Assembly (NCBI GenBank): GCA_030737875.1
Contig: CM060912.1
Location: 128,721,993-128,785,992 of the forward strand
Source of the DNA: Allium sativum
Lineage: Eukaryota; Streptophyta; Magnoliopsida; Asparagales; Amaryllidaceae
Length of the DNA: 64,000 nucleotides
Reading direction: 5' to 3'
Shown here: piece by piece, positions 46,762 through 57,719 of the stretch
Numbering within the stretch: position 1 is the stretch's first letter
Layout of the letters: every line of letters begins with the position of its first letter
Notes under the pieces: model-generated
Told to the model about the DNA's origin: nothing
Databases searched by the model: none
The model's input: the letters and a program-made list of their open reading frames with translations, nothing else
Program-made: the position numbers and the translations under genes

Positions 46762-48766
46762 ATGGCTGGTAAGAAGTCAAAGGATGTACGATCATCGCAG
46801 GCCGAAGAGACTGCGAACAAAGTGATTGAAGAGAGTGTGCACGAGCAGGTCGAGGAAGGGCCCACAGGTCGCGTTGCGCAGGGGGAGATCGCGATCGATG
46901 GAGGAGCCACGAACCGATCCGCTGAGGGGGTGACCACCAGATCGCGTGACCTCGCCACGAACCCACCTGTACCTGTCACCGCGACCCGACCCCAAGGGGG
47001 CGCCACGAGCCATTGTCCTAAAGGGACCGCGATCCGACAATTAGACCACTACTCGACCTGGCAAGGAACCTATGCCTCTTTCTGTCCGCACTGGTACCTC
47101 TGCTCGACCTGGTTCAAGCTCTCTGCGTATAAGAGAAGAAGTTGATGATGATCTGTTTGACCCGTCTGCACCTGCTACTGAGGGAGACCTGTCTCATGTG
47201 CTTGACATGTATGACAAACTCTTTGATGAATTAGCCGCTCAGAGGCAAGAGAGTTTAGTAATGCGGCAGAATATGACTGCTATTGACAGGCGACTTAATG
47301 ACCTTGTAAGGCAGAGGAACTCTCCCCCGCCTCGTTCTCCTTCCCCAGAGTACACATCCTCATCCGAAGAGCCACGAAGAAATCGGCGGTGGCCTCCGTT
47401 AGAAAGAGCTGAAAATATAGAGCAACTCCGATTTGGGACAATGCCTTCTAGACAAGAAGAGGCGCTCAATCGAGGAGTTAGCAACCGAAATGTAAATGAG
47501 CCTGCTCTACCACTTAGGAACGGAGGAGTTGTCGATCCAGCCCAGAATCAACCTATCCTTCCCCCTCGCCGTGTGAATGACCATGGTAACAGGGGGCAAG
47601 GGAGTTCTGCCCAGGTCGTGGATGCCGCAGCACCGCGACAAAGAAATGCTGGAGGAGCCCACAAGGCAAGAAGCGTCGATCCTGAATCTACCCTCACCCA
47701 TGCGGATGTTGAGGCCATGGTCAGACGAATGATGGTAGAAAACCGTGGACAGCGAACTGAAGACTGGGGAATAGGCAGCAGCCACACGCCTTTCACCGAT
47801 GACATTTTGGAAGTTCAATTTCCAAGGAGATTTAATATGCCGCCTATGAACCGTTATGAAGGAAAGGCTGATCTGATCCAGCATCTGATGAGATATTCGT
47901 GGTACATGAACGCGGCTGCTGCTTTTGACGCTATGAAATGTAACGCATTCCCAATATTTCTGGAGGATGCAACGCTAATGTGGTTCACTAGTTTACCAGC
48001 GCGATCAATCTCCAGTTTCAGGGAATTAAGTAAACAGTTCGTGAATCAGTTCAGACTACATGCTCAGAGGTCCAAGAACGTTATGGAACTATCCCTTATC
48101 AAGCAGCGTACGGATGAATCTTTGAGGTCTTATCTCGACCGGTTTAACCTGGCGGTCACGGAGGTGAAAGATCCCTACGAATAATCAGTTTTGATGGCTT
48201 TGATTGACGGAGTGGATAAGGATACAGAATTCGGGAGATACCTAGCCGGTAAACCACTGCTAACCCACGAGATATTTTATGAAAAAGCTAATATCCGCTT
48301 GCGCCAGGAAGAAATTTATGCCAATCGGAAGAGGAAAGCCACCGACAAGGAAGACATACAAAGTAATGTGGCTATCAAGAAAACTGGGGATAGCTCCGGT
48401 AAGGTGGAAGTGAACGTGGGAAATAAGAATCAAGGAAATGGCCAACGATCTGGGAATGGTAATAAGAGGAGGAATCAAGGAAACAACTCGCAGAGAAGGC
48501 CGCGCTTCAAACCATTCGAGAACTTCACGCCTTTAAATGATACCTTGGAAAACATCTTTATGGATACCCATAACGTCCTCCAATATAAGAGACCTCCTCT
48601 AAGAGATTCAACAGAAAAAGAGCGCGAATCCGGGAAATTCTGTATTTTCCACCAGATATACGGTCATTCTACGAACGAATGTCGCCATCTGAGAGATGTG
48701 GATGAAAAACTGCTCCGGGAAGGAAAACTTGATGAGTATAGAGTAACCCCCAGGGACAGGGGGTAG
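46762..48766 (+). pseudogene. TE5 gag
   Basis: Start Met at 46762 (MAGKKSKDVRSSQAEE). An early frameshift near 47060 moves the frame to 47072-48184, which ends in a capsid domain (MPPMNRYEGKADLIQHLMRY, FVNQFRLHAQRSKNVMELSL). A TAA at 48182 splits off 48191-48766. The zinc knuckle-like motif CIFHQIYGHSTNECRHL near 48644-48700 is the C-x-x-H..H..C form usual in Tat elements. The N-terminal third is hydrophilic with no recognised fold. Forms the particle that packages the element RNA. Confidence 0.85.
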
Positions 48767-49995
48767 GCCGTACAAGCCCCAAACCAAAACCAAAACCAAG
48801 ATCAGAACCGGAACCAACCCGCTGCTAGGCTTACAAATCAGCAAAAGGGAAAGAACCTTGTCATCAATACCATAGTAGGAGGACTTCATCTAGCTGGACA
48901 TAGCTTCAGGGCAATGGACCAATATGTGAATGCAGCTAAACAACACCTTGAAGATGGAGAGTGTAGTAACCCCGGGGATAGTTCCCCGGTCAAGCAGCAG
49001 AAGACGATGGCTGATGATATCATATTTCACAATCGAGAGAATATTGGAATCCATTCCCCGACTGAGGATCCGTTCGTGATCACCGCCGTCATCGGTCCAG
49101 CTACCGTCCATAAGGTTCTAGTAGATAACGGGAGTTCAGTTAATATCTTATTTAAGAAGACATTCGACCAAATGAAGCTTGAGCCAAAGGATTTGAAATA
49201 GTGCGATGGATGGGTACGTGGATTCAATGGATCCACAAACACTCCTATGGGATATGTGGATTTGTCTGTAACGCTTGGAGAGGGAGATCACCAGAGAGTG
49301 AGGATCCTTTCCTTTGTGGTTCTAGATGTGCCGACATCATATAATGCATTTTTAGAATGATTAACCCTAGCAAATTTAGGGCCTACCTTGCACCTTGGTG
49401 TTTGCTATTGAAGTTCCCAACCGATGTCGGAACAGCTATAATCAGAGGAGACCAAGTCGCTGCACGAGCATGTTATGTCGCAGAATTGAAGTTGCTCCGC
49501 AAAGGAGGAGATATAGAGATGAAGAGCGCTTCTTCCCCTCCGGGGGAGGAAACGTCGTAGCAATTAAAGAAAATAACTCTAGGAGAGTCGCCCAGAGAAC
49601 TGCCTGAGGACATAGATCCCAGAGAGGACGAAGAGCCTGGGGACAAAATGGCGACTCCCAATGAAACAACTGTGGATGTTCCGATCGATGAAAGCGACCC
49701 AGAGAAGGTCCTAAAGATTGGATCACAGTTGGATCTAGTTCGAGCTCAGTAATTAACAGATTTCCTAAAAGCTAACTTGGATGTATTTGCCTAGACTCAT
49801 GCGGATATGTGTGGAATATCTCCCTCGATAATGATTCGTTCATTAAACATCAACCCAAAGTATCCTCCCGTCAAACAGAAAAGACGAATGCTTGGCCCAG
49901 AGAGGTCAGCCGCATTGAAGGAAGAAGTTGAAAAGCTAAGGAATAATGGATTTATCAGAGACTCAACTTACCCAGACTGGATTTAGAACCCAGTT
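48767..49995 (+). pseudogene. TE5 protease and linker to reverse transcriptase
   Basis: The open frame at 48914-49201 has the aspartic protease motif VLVDNGSSVNILF. The rest up to reverse transcriptase is broken by stops (for example TAG at 49199 and TGA at 49359) but keeps recognisable pieces. Confidence 0.78.
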
Positions 49996-51009
49996 TTGGT
50001 AAAAAAGTCCAATGGAAAGTGGCGCACGTGTATTGATTTTTCGGATCTAAACAAAGCCTGCCCGAATGATAGTTTTCCTTTACCAAGAATTGATCAGCTG
50101 GTAGATTCGACGGTCGGGCACGAGCTTCTTTCCTTCATGGATGCTTATTCAGGATATAACCAAATTCCTATGCATGTTCCTGACCAAGAACACACTAGTT
50201 TCATCACAGATCTAGGGCTATACTGCTACGTTGTAATGCCTTTCGGTCTAAAGAATGCTGGTGCAAAATATCAGCGATTGGTCAACAGAATGTTCTACAA
50301 TCAAATTGGAAAGACGATGGAGGTATATGTTGACGACATGCTGGTAAAGTCCAGACAATCATCCGATCACACTGCTGATCTAGCAGAGATGTTTGAGATT
50401 CTCCGGAGATATGGAATGAAGCTTAATCCATTGAAATGTTCATTCGGGGTCGCTTCGGGAAAATTCCTCGGATTCATAGTCAGTTCACGTGGAATCGAGA
50501 TCAATCTGGATCAAATTGCTGCGATTCAGAATATCCAGGAGCCAAGGCAGATTAAGGATGTGCAAAGCCTCGCTGGAAAAGTAGCAGCATTAAGTAGATT
50601 CATTTCCAAGGCTACAGATAAATGTATTCCATTCTTCGATTTAATTAAGCGAGAAAAACGTCATTTCAAGTGGACTCCTGATTGTATAGAAGCATTCCAA
50701 AACCTGCTGAATCATCTGGAAAGTCCCCCTATACTGTCTAAGCCTGTGGATCATGAGGATTTGTATGTGTACCTAGCAGTGTCATCCCATGCGATCAGTT
50801 CAGCTCTAGTCAGAGAAGAAGATAAGGTGCAGAGACCAGTGTACTATGTGAGCAAAAAGTTGGCAGCATCGGAACGAAATTATCCAAAAATGGAAAAGCT
50901 TGCGTATAGTCTTTTGATCGCCTCTCGAAAGCTCCGCCACTATTTCCAGGCTCATCCCATCACTGTGTACACCGATCATCCACTCAAACAAGTTTTACAA
51001 TGGCCTTAA
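49996..51009 (+). pseudogene. TE5 reverse transcriptase and first (degenerate) RNase H
   Basis: 337 codons open. VKKSNGKWRTCIDFSDLNKA and MPFGLKNAGAKYQRLV lead to the YVDDML catalytic box at about 50326-50340. After the thumb (FLGFIVSSRGIEIN) comes the first RNase H (LYVYLAVSSHAISSALV, VYTDHPLKQVL), which lacks the usual catalytic Asp at its start, as is typical for Tat elements. A TAG upstream of the open frame (about 49985) and a TAA at 51007 end it. Confidence 0.88.
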
Positions 51010-51057
51010 GCGTCAGGAAGGTTGCTTAAGTGGAATATCGAATTGAGTTAGTTCGAC

Positions 51058-51600
51058 TTGAACTTTCAGCCCCGAAGATCGATAAGGGGATTAGTGCTAG
51101 CAGATTTTATAGCAGAATTCACTACTCCAGAAGAAGATGTTGTAAATGAGGAAGTCGATCCACCAAAGTTACTCCTTGATCCCAGTGCCTGGAAGTTATA
51201 CACTGATGGTGCTAAGAACGACCAACGATCTGGAGCCGGAGTAGTGCTTGAAACTCCAGAAAAATGACTAGACTATTATGCCCTTAGATTGGAGTTTCAC
51301 GCCACCAACAACGATTCCGAATATGAAGCTTTGATCGCTGGACTGAAACTCGCTAAGGAATTGGAAATCATGAAGCTAGATATTTTTTGCGATTCTAAAA
51401 TAGTCGTAAACCAGGTCACTGGAGAGTTCCAGGCCAAAAGTTCAAGACTAATATCATATCTGAAGAAAGTAAAGGAGTTGTTGAATGGTTTCGATCACTA
51501 CAGCATATCCCATATCCCCAGAACGGAGAATCAAAAGGCAGACAAGTTGGCGAAGATGGCTAGTTCCGATAATCCTGAAGATACGGAGCTGGTCCCAGTT
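51058..51600 (+). pseudogene. TE5 second RNase H (aRH type)
   Basis: WKLYTDGAKNDQRSGAGVVL carries the first Asp, NNDSEYEALIAGLKLA the Glu, IFCDSKIVVNQVTG the next Asp and QKADKLAKMAS the last. All four catalytic positions of a working RNase H are therefore present. A TGA at 51265 separates the first strand from the rest. In Tat elements this extra domain is thought to do the cleavage for the degenerate first copy. Confidence 0.85.
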
Positions 51601-52891
51601 GAAGTATTATGGTTCCCTAGTATAGATCAGATGGAAGTTGATCCGATACTAGAGGTTGAACCCGAAAGGGAGTCATGGATGACCCCTTTAAAGAATTTTT
51701 TGATGTATGAAACACTTCCGACAAAGAAAAGCGAGAGGCGTGCGGTTATCCGGAAGGCTTCCCGGTATGTTATGCAAGGCGAAGTCCTCTACAGACAGGG
51801 ATTCTCGATGCCCCTCCTTCGATGCATTGCCCATGACGACATCAAGCGTGTACTGGAAGAAGTCCACGAAGGTGAATGTGGCAACCACACCGGGGGGAAA
51901 ACACTGGCAAAGAAAATACTGCGCTATGGCTACTTCTGGCCCACCATAAACAAGGATGCAGCCAAGTATTCACCAGGTTGTGATGCATGCCAAAAGTTTT
52001 CCAGGATTCCCAGGGCACCCCCTAGCCAGCTGAAGACGATGACAAGCCCGTGGCCTTTCGCCATGTGGGGAATTGATATAATTGGAAGTCTCCCACTAGC
52101 TAAGGGCGGTGCGAAGTTCACCATTGTAGCCATTGATTACTTCACAAAGTGGGTTGAAGAAGAAGCCCTGACAACGATTTCCACCAGGAAAGTGATCAGC
52201 TTCGTCGTAAGAAACATTATCTGTTGATTTGGAATCCCAAAAGTTGTCATAACAGATAATGGGACCCAATTTGACAGTACGGAATTTTGAGAATTCTGCG
52301 GGAAATACCATATCGAGAAGAGATACACATTAGTGGCACATCCACAAGCAAATGGACAGGTAGAAGCAGCTAATAAAGTAATCAAGTCTATCCTGAAAAA
52401 ACGCTTAAAATAGGCCAATGCCATGTGGGTCGATGAGCTACCCTTGGCATTATGGGCCTATAGGACGACTTACAAATCAGCTACCTGGCATACTCCTTTT
52501 TCCCTTGCTTTCGGGTCAGAGGCCGTCATCCCGGTAGAACTGAAGGTACCATCCCATCGGGTCACTTATTATGACCCAATGACTAATAATGAGTTACTCC
52601 TCGAATCCCTCGATATGGTAGAAGAGAGATGAAGAAGATTTACATGCCTTAAGGCACAAGCAACAAATTGCTCGGTACTTTAACAAAAGGGTCTGAGTCC
52701 GCACCTTTGAACCTGGAGACTTGGTTCTGAAGCTAATCTTCCCACCCCCAACTCACTTGGGGCCAAAGTGGGAAGGACCTTATGCCATCCAGCAGAGGCT
52801 TGATAACGGAGCTTTCAAGCTAACGACCGTGGACGGAATTGAAATCCCCAAAGAGTGGAATTCCCAACATTTGCGGCATTATCTGACGTGA
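51601..52891 (+). pseudogene. TE5 integrase
   Basis: Zinc finger half CDACQKF near 51985. Core with WGIDIIGSLP (first Asp), ITDNGTQFDS (second Asp) and AHPQANGQVEAANKVI (Glu). Stops at about 52225, 52288 and 52410 break it. The C-terminal LGPKWEGPY then ends in LRHYLT at 52891. No chromodomain is present. Confidence 0.87.
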
Positions 52892-54029
52892 AGACCGTCA
52901 TTTCTATTCTTTTGTTTGTAGGATTATGTAATAAGGCTCGACTAGCCTAGAATAGTCCAGTATATGAACAAAATATTATAAAGTTACGTAGGTCATGATT
53001 CGACCAAACCACTATAAAAACATCGTGTGTCATTTACCTTTATTGCACTTTTATTTTCTTGTCATTTACATATGCAGGTAGTAACGGTTCGCCGGCATGA
53101 TGATGTTTTCACGGGTCCCAGAGGGAGTGTAACACCCTTGGAATTCTGTCAAGGCAACATTCGACTGCTTAATGAAGACTTATGGTTTCTTGACTCCTGA
53201 CTTTTGGAATGAGATTCGCTTCCGCGGGTCACCCTTCCGAGAGTTCACAGACCCGCTCATCACACTTTAATGAAGAGTGGATTACCAAAAAGGTGATCGA
53301 ATGAATGACACATCGATTAAAACTCCGCTCCTCAAGATTCAAGAAGTGTCAAGGACAGGGAACTTAACTGTCCACGAGACGTGAAGGTGCACCATGATCT
53401 TAAAGACCGTCTCGATCTACACTCTACCCTTGGAATTCGACGGGAGAGTATAAAGGTGTTGGAGACTCAGCACCCCCAAAGAACTCCTACCCCGCGGAAG
53501 GATCGGGGAGCAGATTGAAAGTTGAGTTCGAACTCCAGAGTGAGTATAAACGCATTCGAATTAAATGCCACATAAGGGTTCCTATCCCGCTGCAGAATCG
53601 GGAATGAGAATAAAAGCTGAGCCCAACCCCCTCATTTCCGGGAATGGGGGGCAATATAACTGCGACTCTAATCAATCCTCAATAAGCCCAGGCCAGGCAC
53701 CATAATGACGATTGATTGGGGGCATACACATGCGACACTTACACTCCGACACTAGCAAATGTTGTTCATACATGAATTTTCTCGTAACTTTTATGTTTAG
53801 CCGTGATTGTTTATGTTAGTCATGATTATTTTATGTGATTCAAAATAATGAATTCCACAGGTGTGGTGAATTTGCAGGTACTTGAAGATGCAAAATAAAC
53901 ATATTTCCATTTCACTAAACTGTAGAAATACAAAATGAAGCTAACCAAAAGGCGAGGGCCACACTCACAACCACATCACATGGCCAGTGGAAATCCTAAA
54001 AAAGAAAAATGCAAACTAGCAACTACGGC
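52892..54029 (+). other. TE5 non-coding stretch between pol and the antisense gene
   Basis: About 1.1 kb without a gene on either strand. It holds two related segments 95 bp apart that each form a hairpin (CCCCG/CGGGG at 53490-53508 and TCCCG/CGGGA at 53585-53603) and a third inverted CCCC...GGGG pair at about 53627-53652. Confidence 0.6.
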
Positions 54030-54662
54030 CTACTTATGCTTGGGGGACGATTTTGATTTCTTCGGGGAGGACTCTACTTTCCTTTCCTTCTTCTTCTTCC
54101 CCATTTTCTCCTCCTTATCATCATCGCCCTCATCATCTTTCTTCCTCTTCTTCTTATCAGAAGAAGGATCGGCTGGAGGAAGAGAAGACTCAGAGGCAAG
54201 TTGAGAAGTTATCGATCTAGAAGAAAACCTTGTCACTAGCCCAGTCTTGGGGTCGGCCTCCCTGATAGGAGCAACAAACATAGGCTCCAACTCTTCCTTT
54301 TTGAGAGCCAGCTGCTTCTCCTTCCTTGCCTGAATCCCAGCCAGGGTCTCACCATCACCACCTTGGGCTTCGTCCACGATGACAACATCCTGTTCCTCAT
54401 CCCCGTGGCCACCATCAGTGTCTCTCAAGGCATCAATAATATCAGCATTAGTAAGAGCATCAGTACTGGGTGCCACGGGTGCTGTAACGACTGCCTCATG
54501 TGCCTTGTCCTTCGTTTGCTTCGGAGTCTCAGAAACTCCGACTTCAGAACTCGCAGGAGCATCAGCTTTTCCTGTCTCCGTCTTCTCTTCCGCATCTTTC
54601 TCAATAGGCTTGACAACTATATTATGAGTAACAAATGTTAGTGCATATGGAGATACCTTCAA
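54030..54662 (-). CDS. TE5 antisense gene, 3' open frame (charged tail)
   Basis: 210 codons open on the minus strand, acidic in the middle, ending in a run of Lys/Asp/Glu (KKKRKKDDEGDDDKEEK, then KKKKERKVESSPKKSK) that could act as a nuclear signal. It directly follows the 573-codon frame and probably belongs to the same transcript, but I could not place a convincing intron between them. No recognised domain. Confidence 0.5.
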   Translation of the reverse strand: MKVSPYALTFVTHNIVVKPIEKDAEEKTETGKADAPASSEVGVSETPKQTKDKAHEAVVTAPVAPSTDALTNADIIDALRDTDGGHGDEEQDVVIVDEAQGGDGETLAGIQARKEKQLALKKEELEPMFVAPIREADPKTGLVTRFSSRSITSQLASESSLPPADPSSDKKKRKKDDEGDDDKEEKMGKKKKERKVESSPKKSKSSPKHK

Positions 54663-54687
54663 CCAACTCCTCCCCCCGGTTTGTAAT

Positions 54688-56409
54688 TCAAGCTCCGACA
54701 GTCAGAGGAGCTAGAGTCAAGGGAATCAATGGGTCATCGGGATTGTATTCCTCGACTCCAGTAGTTGTGGGCTCAATTGTCGAGCTAGAGCCCTCGTCAA
54801 TCTTGTTCTTGCCCTTTATCTCAACCTTCTCCCTCTCGGCCTCCTCACGAAGTAAACGTCTGCCCTCCTCCAAAGCTTGGGGTTCCTCACCCCTGAGGAA
54901 GGTCTCCATCAACTTACCCTCGTCGATCTCCTCAGCCCCCAATCGCTGCTTCTCGCCTTCAATAATAGCATCCCATATATTGGCCAAGGTGACGTGATAA
55001 TCTAGGATCCAGGAAATGTCTCGAGTCTTGATAACGTGACCCAAGAAGTCGAATAGCAGCTCCTCGAACTTTCCAATCTCTTTCTCCTTTTCCGCAAGTT
55101 GATCGGCGGTGTTGGAGGCCGATTCAAGAACATTGTTAGCATTACTTTCAGCAAGAGCCACACGTTCTTCAGCTTCGATGAGTTGACCATTCAAGGTTAC
55201 ATTCTCTTTCTCAACAAGGGCGAGTCTGCACTTAAGTTCCTCTTTCTCTTTCTCCCAGGCAGCCTTTTCAGCGGCAAAGTGCTCTTGCGTTGTTCTCAAT
55301 TCGATGTTAGCTGCCCTAAGATCCTCTGCCTCTTTCTTCAAAGCAAACTTCTCTTGGCTATTTGAGTCAAGCTCATTGCAGAAACGCTCTCTAGCACCTT
55401 CTAGTTCAGACTTATAGTTTCCCACGTCCCGCGTAGCCAATTCAAGTTGAGCTTGAGTATCCTCCAACTCCTTCACCATCTTTTTCCTAGCCTTCTCATC
55501 ATTAGCAATCTTCACTCTAGCCCTGGCCGCATCTATTTCCAAATTACGGATAACCTCTGAAAGTTTCGTGGCATGCTTTTTCATCACGCTATACTGCTTA
55601 GCCGCATGGTTCACTTTCCTCATAACCTCAACATCCCACTCCTCGGATACCGGCTCAAGGTCTGGGACGAACATCATCCTCTCGAAATAAATATCGGGAA
55701 ACTGCTTCCGCAGATATTCCAGCTTGGCTTGGGTTCCGGAAGAAGGAATAATGCCCTGTGTGGCGGTAGCATCCAGGTTCTGCTGGCTAGAAGTAGCAGG
55801 AGTTGTTTTCTCCTTCTCTACAATCCTGCTCTCATCCTTATCCTTGCCCTTTGGCCCTTCCTGTTTTTTAGAAGACTTAGCGTGAGAAGGCGTACTTTTT
55901 GGAGGCGTCAACTCTTTTGGAAGTTGTTTGCCCTCACCCGGTGCTGGTGGCAGAGGACGACTATGATACTTTCCAGAACCCTGCCTCGTTGGAGACCGAG
56001 ATCGCGTAGAGTAAGACTTGTGATAATCGCGAGGCCGATCGTTGTCTCTTCCCCGGCTGTCGCCACGACCCTGATTAGGATCCGGATAAAGACTTGGTGT
56101 GCCTGAGCGAAGAGAACGATAAGAATAAGACCGTTTGCGGGTCATCTTTCCTGCAAAAGAAAATGAGTATGTGTTAGAAACAACAAATATCTGCAAAACT
56201 AGAATGTTGCAATAAGATGTGTGTGATTTGTGTATCCCATATAATCCCCCTAATGGACCGGAGTCCAGAACTTGACTCGTCTGAATGTTTTCTTTGTCCC
56301 CAATCGAGGGAATAACTTCCTCAGGATCGGGAAATAGCGATTCGTCTCCAAAGTCTTCCTGCCTGTAGATATCATCTGGTAGAGGAAGTTTTTCCAATTC
56401 CCTGAACAT
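54688..56409 (-). CDS. TE5 antisense gene, coiled-coil open frame
   Basis: 573 codons open on the minus strand. The first ~90 residues are acidic. Then comes an Arg/Ser-rich segment (MTRKRSYSYRSLRSGTPSL, SYSTRSRSPTRQG), followed from about residue 240 to 470 by a long heptad-like stretch rich in Glu, Lys, Leu and Ala (ELATRDVGNYKSELEGARER), a predicted coiled coil. About residues 57-93 look like a read-through intron: a good acceptor TTCTTTTGCAG precedes GAAAGATGACC, but the matching donor has no GT. Antisense to the element, so it is expressed, if at all, from its own promoter. Function unknown. Confidence 0.55.
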   Translation of the reverse strand: MFRELEKLPLPDDIYRQEDFGDESLFPDPEEVIPSIGDKENIQTSQVLDSGPLGGLYGIHKSHTSYCNILVLQIFVVSNTYSFSFAGKMTRKRSYSYRSLRSGTPSLYPDPNQGRGDSRGRDNDRPRDYHKSYSTRSRSPTRQGSGKYHSRPLPPAPGEGKQLPKELTPPKSTPSHAKSSKKQEGPKGKDKDESRIVEKEKTTPATSSQQNLDATATQGIIPSSGTQAKLEYLRKQFPDIYFERMMFVPDLEPVSEEWDVEVMRKVNHAAKQYSVMKKHATKLSEVIRNLEIDAARARVKIANDEKARKKMVKELEDTQAQLELATRDVGNYKSELEGARERFCNELDSNSQEKFALKKEAEDLRAANIELRTTQEHFAAEKAAWEKEKEELKCRLALVEKENVTLNGQLIEAEERVALAESNANNVLESASNTADQLAEKEKEIGKFEELLFDFLGHVIKTRDISWILDYHVTLANIWDAIIEGEKQRLGAEEIDEGKLMETFLRGEEPQALEEGRRLLREEAEREKVEIKGKNKIDEGSSSTIEPTTTGVEEYNPDDPLIPLTLAPLTVGA

Positions 56410-56420
56410 GCGCTCTTCTG

Positions 56421-56812
56421 TTAACTCCTCGTGAGAAGAAAGATCGGTCGGTGGTAAAGCTTTTGGTGAAGACTGCCCCTCAGAATCTGGGACCCTCTCA
56501 GGATCATTCTCCCGGCATTCACCTCTTTAGGGATATTTAAGTCCTCCTCATCTTGGTCAATATGCGGTGGAGGACTCTTGGGAAGTTCAATCACCTTAGT
56601 GGCCCCTGAGGTTTCCTTATCTCCAGCTCGGGGCACGTACTTATAAGGCTTACCACCTGCTCCAAGTCCGAACCTAATATCCAATAGACGGTGTCGGTGA
56701 AGGTTCTCATCAGTGATACATTTCTTAATCCTCAAGAAGTCCGATTTACTTTTAAGAAGGTGATATAGTCGGTCCTTGTATATCTTGCCTTCTGTCTTTG
56801 GGAATTTATGAT
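56421..56812 (-). CDS. TE5 antisense gene, exon 2 region
   Basis: Minus-strand coding-like text from 56812 after an acceptor TTTTCCGCAG (AG at 56813-56814). It includes RIKKCITDENLHRHRLLDI and FGLGAGGKPYKYVPRAGDK. The frame is open from 56735 by Met but probably begins at 56812. It goes out of frame with the coiled-coil part near 56420-56520, so a frameshift is likely. Confidence 0.5.
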
Positions 56813-56889
56813 CTGCGGAAAAAGGAAAGGAAACGCGTTAGTGTTTCAATTATGTAATGAAGCCACGTGCTTGAAGACTCGGAACCTAC

Positions 56890-57607
56890 TTGATTTAAGC
56901 CACCTCCTCGCACACCCAGCCTGCAGTTTTATATAGAACCAGTCGGCTTTGGGATCCCCTATGTTGCTGTGACTATCCGATAAAACCTTCCTATTGGCCA
57001 CTGATTCAAAGAAGGTGAAATTTGGAGTCGCCGTTGAACGATGTTTGAAAAGGTAATAGAACTTTAAGTCCTTAAAGGTGAGCTCTGTGTGCAAGATTTT
57101 CGCATACGCAACATAGAGAGTGTACAGGGCCGCGTAGGTATTAGGGTGAAGCTGCATTGGGGCGATGCGCAACCGTTTCAAAGTTTCTATGACGATTGGT
57201 GGGAACGGAGGAATAGCACCGACGCTACACATCAATTTGCTAATGGCCATATATCCAGGTTGGGAAAAGTGGGGAAGATCATCCTTGCCTGGAGTTTTGA
57301 CGTCATCCCAGGGTATCCCGTGTCTTAAGCATATTCTCAGGAGTTTTGCGTCATCTAGTTTGGATGCCTTAGAGTCGGTAAATTTATCGATTTCCTCAGC
57401 GTCAGGAATATCATCAGGAGCTCGTTTGTCTACATCAGACTCCTCAGTTGAAGTGCTCTCTGACGAATTGGATTCCGTTTCTGCTTCATATTCGGATCCA
57501 GATTTCTGACCCTCTGGATTAGTTGAAGGGAGCTTAGGGTTAGACTGTTCCGATATCTCTGGGTCCATCTCTGTTTCAGACTCCTTAGAAGATCGTCTGC
57601 CCGACAT
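56890..57607 (-). CDS. TE5 antisense gene, first exon (gypsy-type transposon domain)
   Basis: The start is the Met at 57607 (MSGRRSSKESETEMDPE); the frame is open further upstream but with low-complexity text. The first ~110 residues are Ser/Glu-rich. A globular part follows with ICLRHGIPWDDV, PPFPPIVIETLKRLRIAPMQ, LHPNTYAALYTLYVAYAKIL and ADWFYIKL. Its pattern resembles the Pfam family described as putative gypsy-type transposon domain (Transposase_28), found in plant antisense genes of Tat elements; that is from memory and unverified. A donor GTAGGT (56884-56889) and the acceptor at 56813 would remove a 77-base intron. Confidence 0.6.
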
Positions 57608-57719
57608 TGCTGTTTTGGAGAGTAAACATGCAAGATTAGAACGCAATAACCCATGAACCCCGTGCATGTGCAAGTGTTTATGCGTGCAAGTGTGTATGAT
57701 ACGGAAAAATAAAGTCACA

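Noticed and set aside
46762..47040. Minus-strand frames opposite TE5 gag (46743-47040) as genes
   Set aside because: They mirror a GC-rich, CpG-rich part of gag and have no domain; the sense frame has the expected gag start and capsid.
54616..54655. A 40-base intron joining the two downstream antisense frames
   Set aside because: GT and AG are present, but 40 bases is shorter than plant introns normally are.
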